From: Dyadobacter sp. SG02
Lineage (GTDB): Bacteria > Bacteroidota > Bacteroidia > Cytophagales > Spirosomataceae
Direction: 5' to 3'
Length of the DNA: 64,000 nt
Assembly (NCBI RefSeq): GCF_900109045.1
Contig: NZ_FNYL01000002.1
Span: 124,001 to 188,000 of the forward strand
Part shown: in pieces, positions 44,737-52,502 of the stretch
How positions within the stretch are numbered: position 1 is the stretch's first letter
Layout of the letters: the number at the start of each line of letters is the position of its first letter
Translations under genes and position numbers: made by a program
Notes under the pieces: generated by a model
Databases searched by the model: none
Told to the model about the DNA's origin: nothing
The model's input: the letters and a program-made list of their open reading frames with translations, nothing else

Positions 44737-46514
44737 GGTCCGGGTTTGTTGAGTTGAATGGTTTTTCCTTTAATGCTCACTTCACCTTCGGCTTCGATCG
44801 AAATGTTCGATTTGCCGACCAGGCTGATCCCCGATTCGGAAAGCGTGACGGTGTTCCCGCTTTTGTCTTTGAGCTCGATCTTTCCCGGGGATTCGCTGAC
44901 AAGGATGCTGTAACCTTCCTGGGTTTTAAGCTCGATGCTTTTCTTTTCGTCGTCAAACAACAAGCTCATGCCTTTTTTTGCGAAATAACCTTGTTGCAGG
45001 TTTTTGTCTTTAGCGTCGATAGGCGCTGGCTTGGTTTTGCTGTGGAGCATGCCCAGGATAATGGCGTCGTTGGGGTCGTTGTTGATAAAGCCCAGAATGA
45101 CTTCGTCCTTTATCTCGGGCCTGAACACCGAGCCTCTTTTGTCGCCGGCGGAAATGGTCGCCTGTCGCGCCCAGATTCCTTCCGAGTTGCGCCCCTGTTC
45201 GGCGATAAACGGAATTTTGACTTTAATGCGATGCCCGCCAGTGACTTTGTCGCCTTCGATTTTGGTAACAATACCGACGTGCAGGCCCTGGATCGCCGGG
45301 AGCAAACCTCCGGCTTCCGGCGAGGTAATGTAAGGTTTGGTTTCGGCAAAGGTTTGCGCCGAAAGTCCAAACTGGATATCCACTTCCCAGGTACCGCTAT
45401 GGACCTGGTGAAGCACGCCACTTATCAGGTGCGAGCCGTTGAAGCGGCCTGCTACCTTCTTGAGTGCCAGCGTGTGCAGCGGGACGTAGTGGCGGCCCCT
45501 TACCTGCACGCGGCCCCGCACCTGCGATAGTTCGGCGCGTTTCTGCTGCCCTTTGGCCCATGCACCCAGTGCTTTGGTGTCCATATCTCCGCCATGAAAC
45601 AGCTGCGGTTTTTGCGATTCATAAAATACTTCCGGAAACTGATGTCTGGTATCTTCGACCCCGGTATCGATACCCAATGCATTGCCTGCTGCACTGGCAG
45701 CCTGTCCCAACCCATTCAATGCACCTGCCGCACTACCCAGCGCACCGGTATTTCCTGACCCTTTTTCGGTCGCCATTTTACTATTCACGGCATCCCAGCT
45801 CGATGTGGAAATGTCGGCATAGTGGGTGCGAACGTCCATTTCCGCTTCCAGGTCGAGGAGGTCGGTACCCCAGGTGACCTCGAAGTCGGCTTTGGCGGCT
45901 TTGGCGGGTTTTACAATGCTTATCTTGCCATTGCTCACCATCACGACCAGCCCATTGGCTTCGGCCCGCATCACCAGAAAATCCCAGTCGGTGCAATCGT
46001 ACTGGACCAGTTCGGGTTGCGGGGCTTCGGTATCGTCCAGCGTGCCGATGGTCACGCCCCGGTTTTTATATTCACCGATAATTTCCTGGAAAACGGATTT
46101 GTCTTTTTGATCGACAAAATAACGGCTCTTCCTCGTCAGTGTGAGGTGTATCGCGGCGTCCTTGCATTCCAGTTCGAGCGCCGACGGGCTGCCCGCCGAT
46201 GCTTTAATGCGGTGCCTGACGATCAGGCCTTTGAAAACATTTTCGGTCTGGTTTTGATAGCCGAGCTGGATGTCGACCATCTTGCCGGGCGCAAAATTCA
46301 CAGAGCTGCTTTTGGAAAACGTGCCTTTTTCGACCGCTCCGTCCGCCCACACGATGTTGGCCGAGGGAATGCGGTTCAGTTCTTTTTGAACGGACATCGA
46401 AAGCAGGCCGCCTGGCTTTTTCGTCAGGTCGCTACCGTCCACCAATATTTTCGTACTCACGGTATGCGTGGGTTCGGTGGAGGCTTGGGGCGATATGCTG
46501 GGTAGTCCGACCAT
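44733..46514 (-). CDS. VgrG-like central spike protein (Afp8-like)
   Basis: 593 aa. N-terminal gp27-like hub region ('MSVQKELNRIPSANIVWADG', 'VFKGLIVRHRIKASAG', 'YDCTDWDFLVMRAEANGLVV'), then a gp5-like OB-fold ('VGIVTKIEGDKVTGGHRIKVKIPF', 'IWARQATISAGDKRGSVFRPE') and a C-terminal beta-helix of repeating strands ('SIELKTQEGYSILVSESPGKIELKDKSG...'), ending 'IQLNKPGP'. This is the trimeric spike that carries the PAAR tip. No effector domain is fused at the C-terminus. Confidence 0.92.
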   Translation of the reverse strand: MVGLPSISPQASTEPTHTVSTKILVDGSDLTKKPGGLLSMSVQKELNRIPSANIVWADGAVEKGTFSKSSSVNFAPGKMVDIQLGYQNQTENVFKGLIVRHRIKASAGSPSALELECKDAAIHLTLTRKSRYFVDQKDKSVFQEIIGEYKNRGVTIGTLDDTEAPQPELVQYDCTDWDFLVMRAEANGLVVMVSNGKISIVKPAKAAKADFEVTWGTDLLDLEAEMDVRTHYADISTSSWDAVNSKMATEKGSGNTGALGSAAGALNGLGQAASAAGNALGIDTGVEDTRHQFPEVFYESQKPQLFHGGDMDTKALGAWAKGQQKRAELSQVRGRVQVRGRHYVPLHTLALKKVAGRFNGSHLISGVLHQVHSGTWEVDIQFGLSAQTFAETKPYITSPEAGGLLPAIQGLHVGIVTKIEGDKVTGGHRIKVKIPFIAEQGRNSEGIWARQATISAGDKRGSVFRPEIKDEVILGFINNDPNDAIILGMLHSKTKPAPIDAKDKNLQQGYFAKKGMSLLFDDEKKSIELKTQEGYSILVSESPGKIELKDKSGNTVTLSESGISLVGKSNISIEAEGEVSIKGKTIQLNKPGP

Positions 46515-46526
46515 CTGTCAGGCAGT

Positions 46527-47279
46527 TTAAGAGTTGGCAATAGGCGGGAAAATCAGTTCGGAGCCTTGTTTGAGCCTCCGGAAATTTGTCAGTTCGTTGA
46601 CCCTGGCTATTTCCAGATAATAGTCGGGCTTCTGGTAGGTGTCCAGGCAGAGGTTAATCAGGGTATCGCTCGATTTGACGATATGCTTGCGGGTCAGGTC
46701 GGGCGATAGCAGCGAGAGCGCGGCGGTTGCCACCGACGGCATTTTGAACTCATTGATTTTCAGCGTAACATCAACCCTGAGCGGCAGTCCCGATTCGTGA
46801 AAGAGCGTGAATGTGTGCGACATGCTTTGTAACACACCCATAAACACCAGCTTTCCCCAGTTGACCACCATAAAAGGCGGCCGGTGCGTTTCCGACTGGA
46901 TTCCGTAGGTAACGATTTGCAGCTGTTGCAGTTTGGCAGTCACGAATGCGACCTGTGCATCGCTGCCAGCAGCGGCAAATGCCTGGGTTACCAGGTCAAT
47001 GGCCGGCTGCTGCACGGGTACAATGCCTGTCCCATCAATGGTAAATTTGATTTCCAGCGCTTCGGGCTTCACGCCTTTGAACTGCGAGTGGACCAGCGGA
47101 GCGCCAATGTCGATAGGCGTGGCGTATTCTATCTCGAAATTTCGGGAATACGTTTCCGGATTCATCTGCAATTCAAAAACCCCGCCGGCGAGCGTTTGCA
47201 GAACCGAGCTCGCAATGGCCAGCGGCGACCCCGAATCGAGGTGTACCGACATGATCCGCAATTTGTTGACGTAGCCCAT
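46527..47279 (-). CDS. LysM-containing CIS hub adaptor (Afp7-like)
   Basis: The start at 47277-47279 (MGYVNKLRIMSV) is preferred; a longer reading from 47330 overlaps the DUF5908 gene. 250 aa. The N-terminal part has 'FELQMNPETYSRNFEIEY' as in gp53/XkdP-like tail adaptors ('NP-E-x-Y' motif). The C-terminus is a LysM domain 'KHIVKSSDTLINLCLDTYQKPDYY...LIFPP'. In Afp/PVC particles this protein joins tube and spike hub. Starts 2 bp after the DUF5908 stop. Confidence 0.9.
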   Translation of the reverse strand: MGYVNKLRIMSVHLDSGSPLAIASSVLQTLAGGVFELQMNPETYSRNFEIEYATPIDIGAPLVHSQFKGVKPEALEIKFTIDGTGIVPVQQPAIDLVTQAFAAAGSDAQVAFVTAKLQQLQIVTYGIQSETHRPPFMVVNWGKLVFMGVLQSMSHTFTLFHESGLPLRVDVTLKINEFKMPSVATAALSLLSPDLTRKHIVKSSDTLINLCLDTYQKPDYYLEIARVNELTNFRRLKQGSELIFPPIANS

Positions 47280-47281
47280 AA

Positions 47282-47458
47282 TTACCGTTCTTTTTGTCTT
47301 TTCAGAATATCCATCACCTGCCTGACACACGCTTGTATCACCTCCTCATTCAAACCCTCGCGCGTGCCGTTACGGGCATCCTGCCTGGGCGGCGAAGAGG
47401 GGTCGATGGGCGTTTCGGCGATGTTTGCCCTGACGACCAGTTCTTTGATTTCGATCAT
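47282..47458 (-). CDS. Small DUF5908 protein of the CIS (Afp6-like)
   Basis: 58 aa starting MIEIKELVVRANIAE and ending 'CVRQVMDILKRQKER'. The 'IEIKELVIRA' start and basic helical C-terminus, and the place between the second tube and the LysM gene, are characteristic of DUF5908/Afp6. Start at 47456-47458 overlaps the stop of the tube gene (ATGA). Function in the particle is not established. Confidence 0.85.
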   Translation of the reverse strand: MIEIKELVVRANIAETPIDPSSPPRQDARNGTREGLNEEVIQACVRQVMDILKRQKER

Positions 47459-47895
47459 GACGGAAAGATTTTGGAGAAATGCTGGTACTGCAATTCGATG
47501 CTCTCGATAGCAAGCTCGTTGTTGGCGGCATTGAAGCCGGAGACCGACCATTTGGTAGGATAGGCCCTTACAACCTGCCAGGTTATGAGTATCTTGTCCT
47601 GCGCTGCAAAATCCAGCAGCGAAATTTCCAGGTCTTTCGGGCTGAACGAAAAATTTTCCAGCGCCTCTTTGCACCAGTTTGCCAGCTGAGAACTCACTTC
47701 GAGGCCCCGTTTCAAAATCAGTTTTTCCGAAGAAGTGCGCACGGGCAACTGATAGACAAACCGGTTCTGGCCACCTTCTTTGATGGGTAATGTTTCCAGC
47801 GTCATGCTCAGGCCGGTAACTTCCTGAAACGCGACGTCCTCAAAATCACCGATCTTCACCTTGAAGAAAAAACCTGTGGGCGGGTACAGAGCCAT
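47455..47895 (-). CDS. CIS tube protein 2 (Afp5-like)
   Basis: The start is placed at 47893-47895 (MALYPPTGFFFKVKIG), 10 bp after the previous gene; the reading from 47955 would overlap it by 50 bp. 146 aa, gp19/Hcp-like: 'GFFFKVKIGDFEDVAFQEVTGLS', 'RTSSEKLILKRGLEVSSQLANW', 'AYPTKWSVSGFNAANNELAIESIELQY'. The 'EVTGL', 'LKRG' and 'ESIEL' blocks are the usual tube-protein signature. As Afp5 it would be a tube-initiating subunit next to the hub. Confidence 0.9.
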   Translation of the reverse strand: MALYPPTGFFFKVKIGDFEDVAFQEVTGLSMTLETLPIKEGGQNRFVYQLPVRTSSEKLILKRGLEVSSQLANWCKEALENFSFSPKDLEISLLDFAAQDKILITWQVVRAYPTKWSVSGFNAANNELAIESIELQYQHFSKIFPS

Positions 47896-47905
47896 TTGCG
47901 GGTGG

Positions 47906-48382
47906 TCAGATGTAGGAAACCGTGAGTCCTTCGTGCGCCAGTTCCATCGTATCAATGGAAATTTCGTTGCCGTCGGCCTTCATATCCGAAAACTGTACTT
48001 TGATGGGAATGGCATTCTGGAGTGTCCATGATACCACTTCGGTAGCGGCTTCGTCCATGAGCGTAATCGTGACTGTGCGCCGGTAGTCTTTGCGTTTCAC
48101 GACGGATTTGTCCGACGCGGCATCACCGCCGTCGATCCAGTCGTAAAAATCGCGCAGACCTTTGAAAACACCTCTTTTAAGCGTCACATTGCTGAATTTC
48201 CGCATTCCGGGCAGTTTCCGTTTGGACAGATTCGGGTCTGTGCCGTCACGGTATTCGATCACATCGATCTGATAGTCCAGGCCGGTAACCTCGGTAAAAC
48301 CGATTTCATTTTCTTTGGATAATCCCTCCCATTTTACTTTGAAACGGAATTTCGCTATCGGGTAAGAAACGCTAGTAGCCAT
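47906..48382 (-). CDS. CIS tube protein 1 (Afp1-like, main inner tube)
   Basis: 158 aa, gp19/Hcp-like: 'YPIAKFRFKVKWEGLSKENE', 'FTEVTGLDYQIDVIEYRDG', 'FSNVTLKRGVFKGLRDFYDW', 'DEAATEVVSWTLQNAIPIKV', 'ISIDTMELAHEG'. This subunit should stack as hexameric rings to build the rigid tube inside the sheath. It follows the sheath gene by 32 bp, the closest pairing in the cluster, as in most CIS loci. Confidence 0.92.
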   Translation of the reverse strand: MATSVSYPIAKFRFKVKWEGLSKENEIGFTEVTGLDYQIDVIEYRDGTDPNLSKRKLPGMRKFSNVTLKRGVFKGLRDFYDWIDGGDAASDKSVVKRKDYRRTVTITLMDEAATEVVSWTLQNAIPIKVQFSDMKADGNEISIDTMELAHEGLTVSYI

Positions 48383-48414
48383 GATTTGAATGATAAATAA
48401 TGGATGTGGAACGA

Positions 48415-50166
48415 TTAGTTAGCATTTGCCTGGAACTTGTGCTCGTAGCGCAGGATAATGAATTCGGCCGGCCTTGCCACGCGCAGTTTGATTTCGACGA
48501 TCATCTTGCCTTCCAGAATATCGACATCCGTCATGGTTTCGGGCAAGCCTACATTCACCTGGTATGCTTCATTGGTTGTATTTCCAAAAAGACCGCCCGC
48601 CTGCCAGATCTGGACTAAAAAATTGTCGATCATCGCTTTGGCTTTGATCCAGGTGTCGCGGGTGTTGGGAGAAAAGACGAAATTTTGCATGGCCCGTCCG
48701 ATGGCGTCTTCGATAAAGCAGAAAGTACGGCGCACCGAAATGTACCGCCATTCCAGGTCGTTGCCCGCGAGCGTCCTCGCCCCGAACACCAGCACGCCGC
48801 GGCCCTCGTACGAACGGATCGCATTGATGGACTTGCCGGAAGTAGCGTCGACATTGAGTGAAGCGTGGAGGTCGTCGTCGATCTCGATGGCGGGGGCAAT
48901 GGTAGCGGCAACCCCGACGTTCGCGGGCGCCTGCCACACACCCTGGGTGGCGTCCGTCTGCACCATAATGCCCGCGATAGCCGAGGTAGGCGGCATGAGT
49001 ACAGGTAAGTCCCGGATCGCTTGTTTGATTTTCGAGGCCAGTTCGTTGTTGGCATCTTCCAGGATGTCCAGCGTCATGCCCTGCAAGTCCCCGGATTTTG
49101 CAATTACAGCAGCGGCGGCCAGGGCGGCGTTCGCGGCATCGGTTTTTCCCTGCACGTCCAGGCCCGTAGTCAAAGTGTCGATAGCCGCATCGAGTGTCGG
49201 GAAATCCGTTACACCCGCCGCCGACAGACTTGCGTCCAGGGTAGCACTTCCGGTAATGCGCTTGGCCTCTCTTTTCGCGACTTCCTGCAAATCGGCGATA
49301 GCGATCGCATTATCGGCGGCATGCGCCTTGCCGACGGCATTTTTGATGCTCACATACAGCACCTGATTTGATTCGGCCTTCGCCTGGGCTGCTTTTTTTG
49401 TCTGATAATCGGCTGCGGCGTTGGTTGCGGCTGTGGCATCGGCGGCGTTCATAGCCTGGTTGTTCCGGAAAAAGCTTTCGATCACCACTTCATCCATCTC
49501 ATACTTGTACACGAGCGTGGTGTTCAGGAACGGAAAGTAAGCAGCGCCGTATTTTTTCTGGTCTATCTGCGTCGGAACGATGTTCCGGAAATCGTCGATT
49601 TCATCTTCGCTGTTCTTCACATCGAGCAGCGCGACGCGGTTGACAGCCTTCGAGCAATGTTTGAGCGCTTCCTGCACGGCATTACTGTATTTGTCGCTGT
49701 CCGTGGCGTCCGGCATCACGAGTATGGTAATGTCTTTTGCCTTTTTCAAGCCGTTGAACAATGTTTCGTCGTACACTTCGGTAGTCTTGTCGAAGGTGTA
49801 GGTGCCTATCGAATAAATGAAACAGGGGCCGCCGCCATTGGCATAGTACAATTGCATGGCATAGTGCATCCGGTTTTTGAAATTTTCGCTTCTCGCCTTG
49901 ACGGTCAGCACGCCGCCGATACCCGTATTGTCAACCACAGTCACCTTGATCTGCGCAGTGGACGCCCCTCCGAACCAGTCTTCATACTCACGCATGCTAC
50001 GGACGCGGGTGGGTTTTCGGAGGAGGGATTCGCTATTTTTCTCATGCTTTTCCGTGTAGCCGATGAAGCACGGCACGGCACTCGGCACCAGCGCAATGGA
50101 AGGCGGAAGTGTGGGAACCTCTACCGTATAAACGCCAGGCATTCGGGTATCAACTAATGCTGCCAT
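48415..50166 (-). CDS. CIS contractile sheath protein with Ala-rich insertion
   Basis: 583 aa. The start 'MPGVYTVEVPTLPPSIALVPSAVPCFIGYTEK' is the common sheath N-terminus, 'YYANGGGPCFIYSIGTY' marks domain I, and the C-terminal core has 'GRGVLVFGARTLAGND...EWRYISVRRT' and 'EGKMIVEIKLRVARPAEFIILRY' (strand-swap arms). Between about residues 237 and 375 lies an Ala-rich helical insertion ('AADATAATNAAADYQTKKAA', 'AANAALAAAAVIAKSGD') that is not part of the conserved core and would sit on the outer surface. Only one sheath gene is present, unlike the three (Afp2-4) of Afp. Confidence 0.92.
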   Translation of the reverse strand: MAALVDTRMPGVYTVEVPTLPPSIALVPSAVPCFIGYTEKHEKNSESLLRKPTRVRSMREYEDWFGGASTAQIKVTVVDNTGIGGVLTVKARSENFKNRMHYAMQLYYANGGGPCFIYSIGTYTFDKTTEVYDETLFNGLKKAKDITILVMPDATDSDKYSNAVQEALKHCSKAVNRVALLDVKNSEDEIDDFRNIVPTQIDQKKYGAAYFPFLNTTLVYKYEMDEVVIESFFRNNQAMNAADATAATNAAADYQTKKAAQAKAESNQVLYVSIKNAVGKAHAADNAIAIADLQEVAKREAKRITGSATLDASLSAAGVTDFPTLDAAIDTLTTGLDVQGKTDAANAALAAAAVIAKSGDLQGMTLDILEDANNELASKIKQAIRDLPVLMPPTSAIAGIMVQTDATQGVWQAPANVGVAATIAPAIEIDDDLHASLNVDATSGKSINAIRSYEGRGVLVFGARTLAGNDLEWRYISVRRTFCFIEDAIGRAMQNFVFSPNTRDTWIKAKAMIDNFLVQIWQAGGLFGNTTNEAYQVNVGLPETMTDVDILEGKMIVEIKLRVARPAEFIILRYEHKFQANAN

Positions 50167-50194
50167 AATTAATGGTATTTAAAAGGTTAAAGAT

Positions 50195-51256
50195 TTAAAT
50201 GTTGAAAAAAACAACAGCTTTATTGTCGATGATTCGCAAATCATTGAGGAGTGGGACCGGTAATATTACTTCGTTTGCGCCTGCCTTTAATTTGATGGAA
50301 GGAGGCCTGTTTTCAAGCACAGGTAAAGATGAAACTGACTCGACAACATAGATCTTATCCGAACCGGTTTTCTTTAATTGGGCAACAACAATATCTATTT
50401 TCGACTCGGGTGGGTCGGCTACTTCTAATTCGGAGAATGTAATATCAACGTCTGTCGTAATTGTATCAAGAATATGTTTTTTACCTCTTACAATAATCGG
50501 AATGTCATAATCAATTTGCCTACTTTCTACGTCTGTAAAAACATATTGAAACTTGAACATCCGCCCGGGAGCTTTGACGGTATATAATGTTTTGAATGCA
50601 ATATCATTTTGCAACCATATATCAATCAATGCAAAAAACGGCGTGCTTTGGTATGCGTCGTCACTGGCAATTAATATTAACGGTGTTTCGCCTGCCGGAA
50701 GTGGTTGTTTGGTAATTCTGTATTTGCCGGATTTTATAAAAGTTAATTCAATTCCTTCCGCTTTCGGATCGATATCTTCTGTGGATACCGTGCTCCAACC
50801 CGTAGTGTCAAAAAAATCAATAACTAATTTAGATACCGATCCTTTCTCCAATTCAAAGTTGAATTTTTGGGGTGTTAGCCGGGGTAATATTTCATGTTGG
50901 GATATATATTCGTCCTGCGTCAATGTGTCCCTGAATGTCCCGTCGCTGTTCAGATTGGTCAAATGAAATTGCCGGATGCCGCCTGTGTCAAATACATTGT
51001 ATATGGCTGAATTAGTGAGGGAGGCCAGGAATGAAAAACAAACCGGCTCCGTAAAAGGAATTTCGGGCACTCCGGCGCTGATCTGCTGGAAAATATGCGT
51101 TTTCCCCAGGGTGTTTTTGACCAGCAAACCGTGATCTTCCAACGCTTGGATAGTAGTTCCGGTGGGCGTCAGGCGAATGTCCGTGCAAATGCCTTCACTG
51201 TAAAAGTGATGTTCGAAGACGATTGAGCACCGAATATCATAGAGAATGTCCAGCAT
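50195..51256 (-). CDS. CIS-cluster protein of unknown function (353 aa)
   Basis: Not recognised. Soluble, beta-rich by appearance, with many Thr/Ile/Asp residues ('KFNFELEKGSVSKLVIDFFDTTG', 'KSGKYRITKQPLPAGE', 'APGRMFKFQYVFTDV'), an end 'PVPLLNDLRIIDNKAVVFFNI', no signal peptide. It stands between the DUF4255 gene (9 bp) and the sheath gene (28 bp), and is visibly more AT-rich than the surrounding CIS genes. Position and composition suggest a variable or recently acquired particle component, possibly a cap plug or exterior/receptor-contact protein. No function is claimed. Confidence 0.6.
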   Translation of the reverse strand: MLDILYDIRCSIVFEHHFYSEGICTDIRLTPTGTTIQALEDHGLLVKNTLGKTHIFQQISAGVPEIPFTEPVCFSFLASLTNSAIYNVFDTGGIRQFHLTNLNSDGTFRDTLTQDEYISQHEILPRLTPQKFNFELEKGSVSKLVIDFFDTTGWSTVSTEDIDPKAEGIELTFIKSGKYRITKQPLPAGETPLILIASDDAYQSTPFFALIDIWLQNDIAFKTLYTVKAPGRMFKFQYVFTDVESRQIDYDIPIIVRGKKHILDTITTDVDITFSELEVADPPESKIDIVVAQLKKTGSDKIYVVESVSSLPVLENRPPSIKLKAGANEVILPVPLLNDLRIIDNKAVVFFNI

Positions 51257-51265
51257 GGCAAAAGG

Positions 51266-51832
51266 TTATTTTAAATGCTCATTGCTTTGAATATGCGTGA
51301 CTAATCCAGCGCCATTGAGCGGCGATCCCTGGATGAAGATCAACCGTGCCTTGTAAACCACCGAAGGCTTTGCAGCCCCTCCCAAAACCGTCCAGAGGTT
51401 ATGCAGGCTTTCGAAACCGATATTATGCAGCGTAAAATTCAGGTTGTAGGTGTCGCCCGACGCGTCCGAGAAACTGATCCGGGTATTGGCCTGGAAAAAT
51501 GAAAGGACGTATCCCAAATGTTTGAGGGCCTCTTCATAGTCGTCGAAATTGGCGGAAAAAAGGAGGTATAAATTAAGAAACAATGTCGGTTTCTGACTGA
51601 AAGAAATTGCGTCCTCCTGGCGTGTCGGATAGTTATTTTTCAGACTGCTTTCTTCTTCAACACTTACTAATGTCAGTACCAGATTATTTTGAATCGTATC
51701 CCCGCCTCCGGGTGTATCCCTTTCTTTTTCATGCTTTGCAATATCGCCAAGCACCAGCCCTTTTCCTCCGTTTGCTACAATTTGCGAACTATTGAATCGG
51801 ATCGCGATATCTTTTAGAACGGGATGTAACAT
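51266..51832 (-). CDS. DUF4255 protein, CIS tail-terminator/cap (Afp16/Pvc16-like)
   Basis: 188 aa, first gene of the CIS operon. 'PRQEDAISFSQKPTLFLNLYLLFSANF', 'YEEALKHLGYVLSFFQAN' and 'NFTLHNIGFESLHNLWTVLGG' form the DUF4255 signature (the 'LWxxLG' helix is typical). The family ends tube and sheath polymerisation at the distal end (Afp16-like). Having the cap gene first and tube/sheath next is the common Bacteroidota order. Confidence 0.9.
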   Translation of the reverse strand: MLHPVLKDIAIRFNSSQIVANGGKGLVLGDIAKHEKERDTPGGGDTIQNNLVLTLVSVEEESSLKNNYPTRQEDAISFSQKPTLFLNLYLLFSANFDDYEEALKHLGYVLSFFQANTRISFSDASGDTYNLNFTLHNIGFESLHNLWTVLGGAAKPSVVYKARLIFIQGSPLNGAGLVTHIQSNEHLK

Positions 51833-52502
51833 GGCATTTACGTTAAGTTTTGATAATAAATATCCAGCTCCGGCTGGTACATGGCGGACGCGTTTGCACG
51901 AATAAATAATTAATAAATGAAGAATTACAAATGCTTCAAAAGTCGAATTTGTATCTTAAACCAAAATAGCTGTTGATAAAATAATTTGAAATTGAACCTT
52001 AAATAGTTTGACAGGTTTTTAAAAACAATTTGCAAAGCACTATACGCAATTTTGATTTTATTCTTGGATGGGCAGGTTGGGTATTGAACGCCAGGAGGAA
52101 GAATACGACGCTACATGAATGTGTGCATTAGCATCAGAACAAATATATAATAAATGGTAATAAACTGATGTTTAAATTATTAAACGGCGAATGCCGGGCA
52201 GATGTGCACACGCACCCATTTGCCCGGAGCCAGTTTTTAGAATGTGTTGGGGGAATTAAGCAGCAATCCGACAAAGGAGGTGACACCACTTGTCCAGAAG
52301 CAGAAGAAAATCAGGTGGGTACAAGCAGGTAAAGTATGCTTGCAAATCGCAGGTGTCTAATTGTCATGGTTTTACGAGAAATGTATTCTACTGAATTGGT
52401 GAGGGAACTTGGTATCTCAGGGGTCAAGTTCAATGGCGCCAGGTTCGGATTTTTAGTACTCTCGCCGGCCGTTACAATTACATGAGATTGCGTGCCTGAA
52501 AT
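51833..52502. other. Long leader/intergenic region upstream of the CIS operon
   Basis: 670 bp between the CIS operon start and the disabled permease gene. The first ~350 bp are strongly AT-rich and must hold the CIS promoter; CAAATATA (52140-52147) reads TATATTTG on the minus strand, matching TAnnTTTG, but no TTTG partner is at the right distance. A 39-codon plus-strand frame (52365-52484) shows no family resemblance. The hairpin at 52194-52227 is listed separately. Otherwise nothing is recognised. Confidence 0.4.
52194..52238 (+). terminator. Strong hairpin with downstream T-run, orientation uncertain
   Basis: CCGGGCAGATG (52194-52204) pairs with CATTTGCCCGG (52217-52227), 10 of 11 positions, around a 12-nt loop, and TTTTT follows at 52234-52238 on the plus strand. 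It could end a plus-strand transcript antisense to the CIS leader. On the minus strand, where known genes lie, the U-run is weaker. No plus-strand gene upstream explains it. Confidence 0.4.

Noticed and set aside
26901..51832. Reading the cluster as a prophage or a type VI secretion system
   Set aside because: No capsid, terminase, portal, lysis or integrase genes; no TssJLM membrane complex or ClpV. DUF4255, DUF5908, LysM hub and Afp15-type ATPase fit a CIS.
52365..52484. 39-codon plus-strand frame starting MVLREMYSTELVRELG
   Set aside because: Helical-looking start but no recognisable family, no promoter or spacing evidence; most likely chance.
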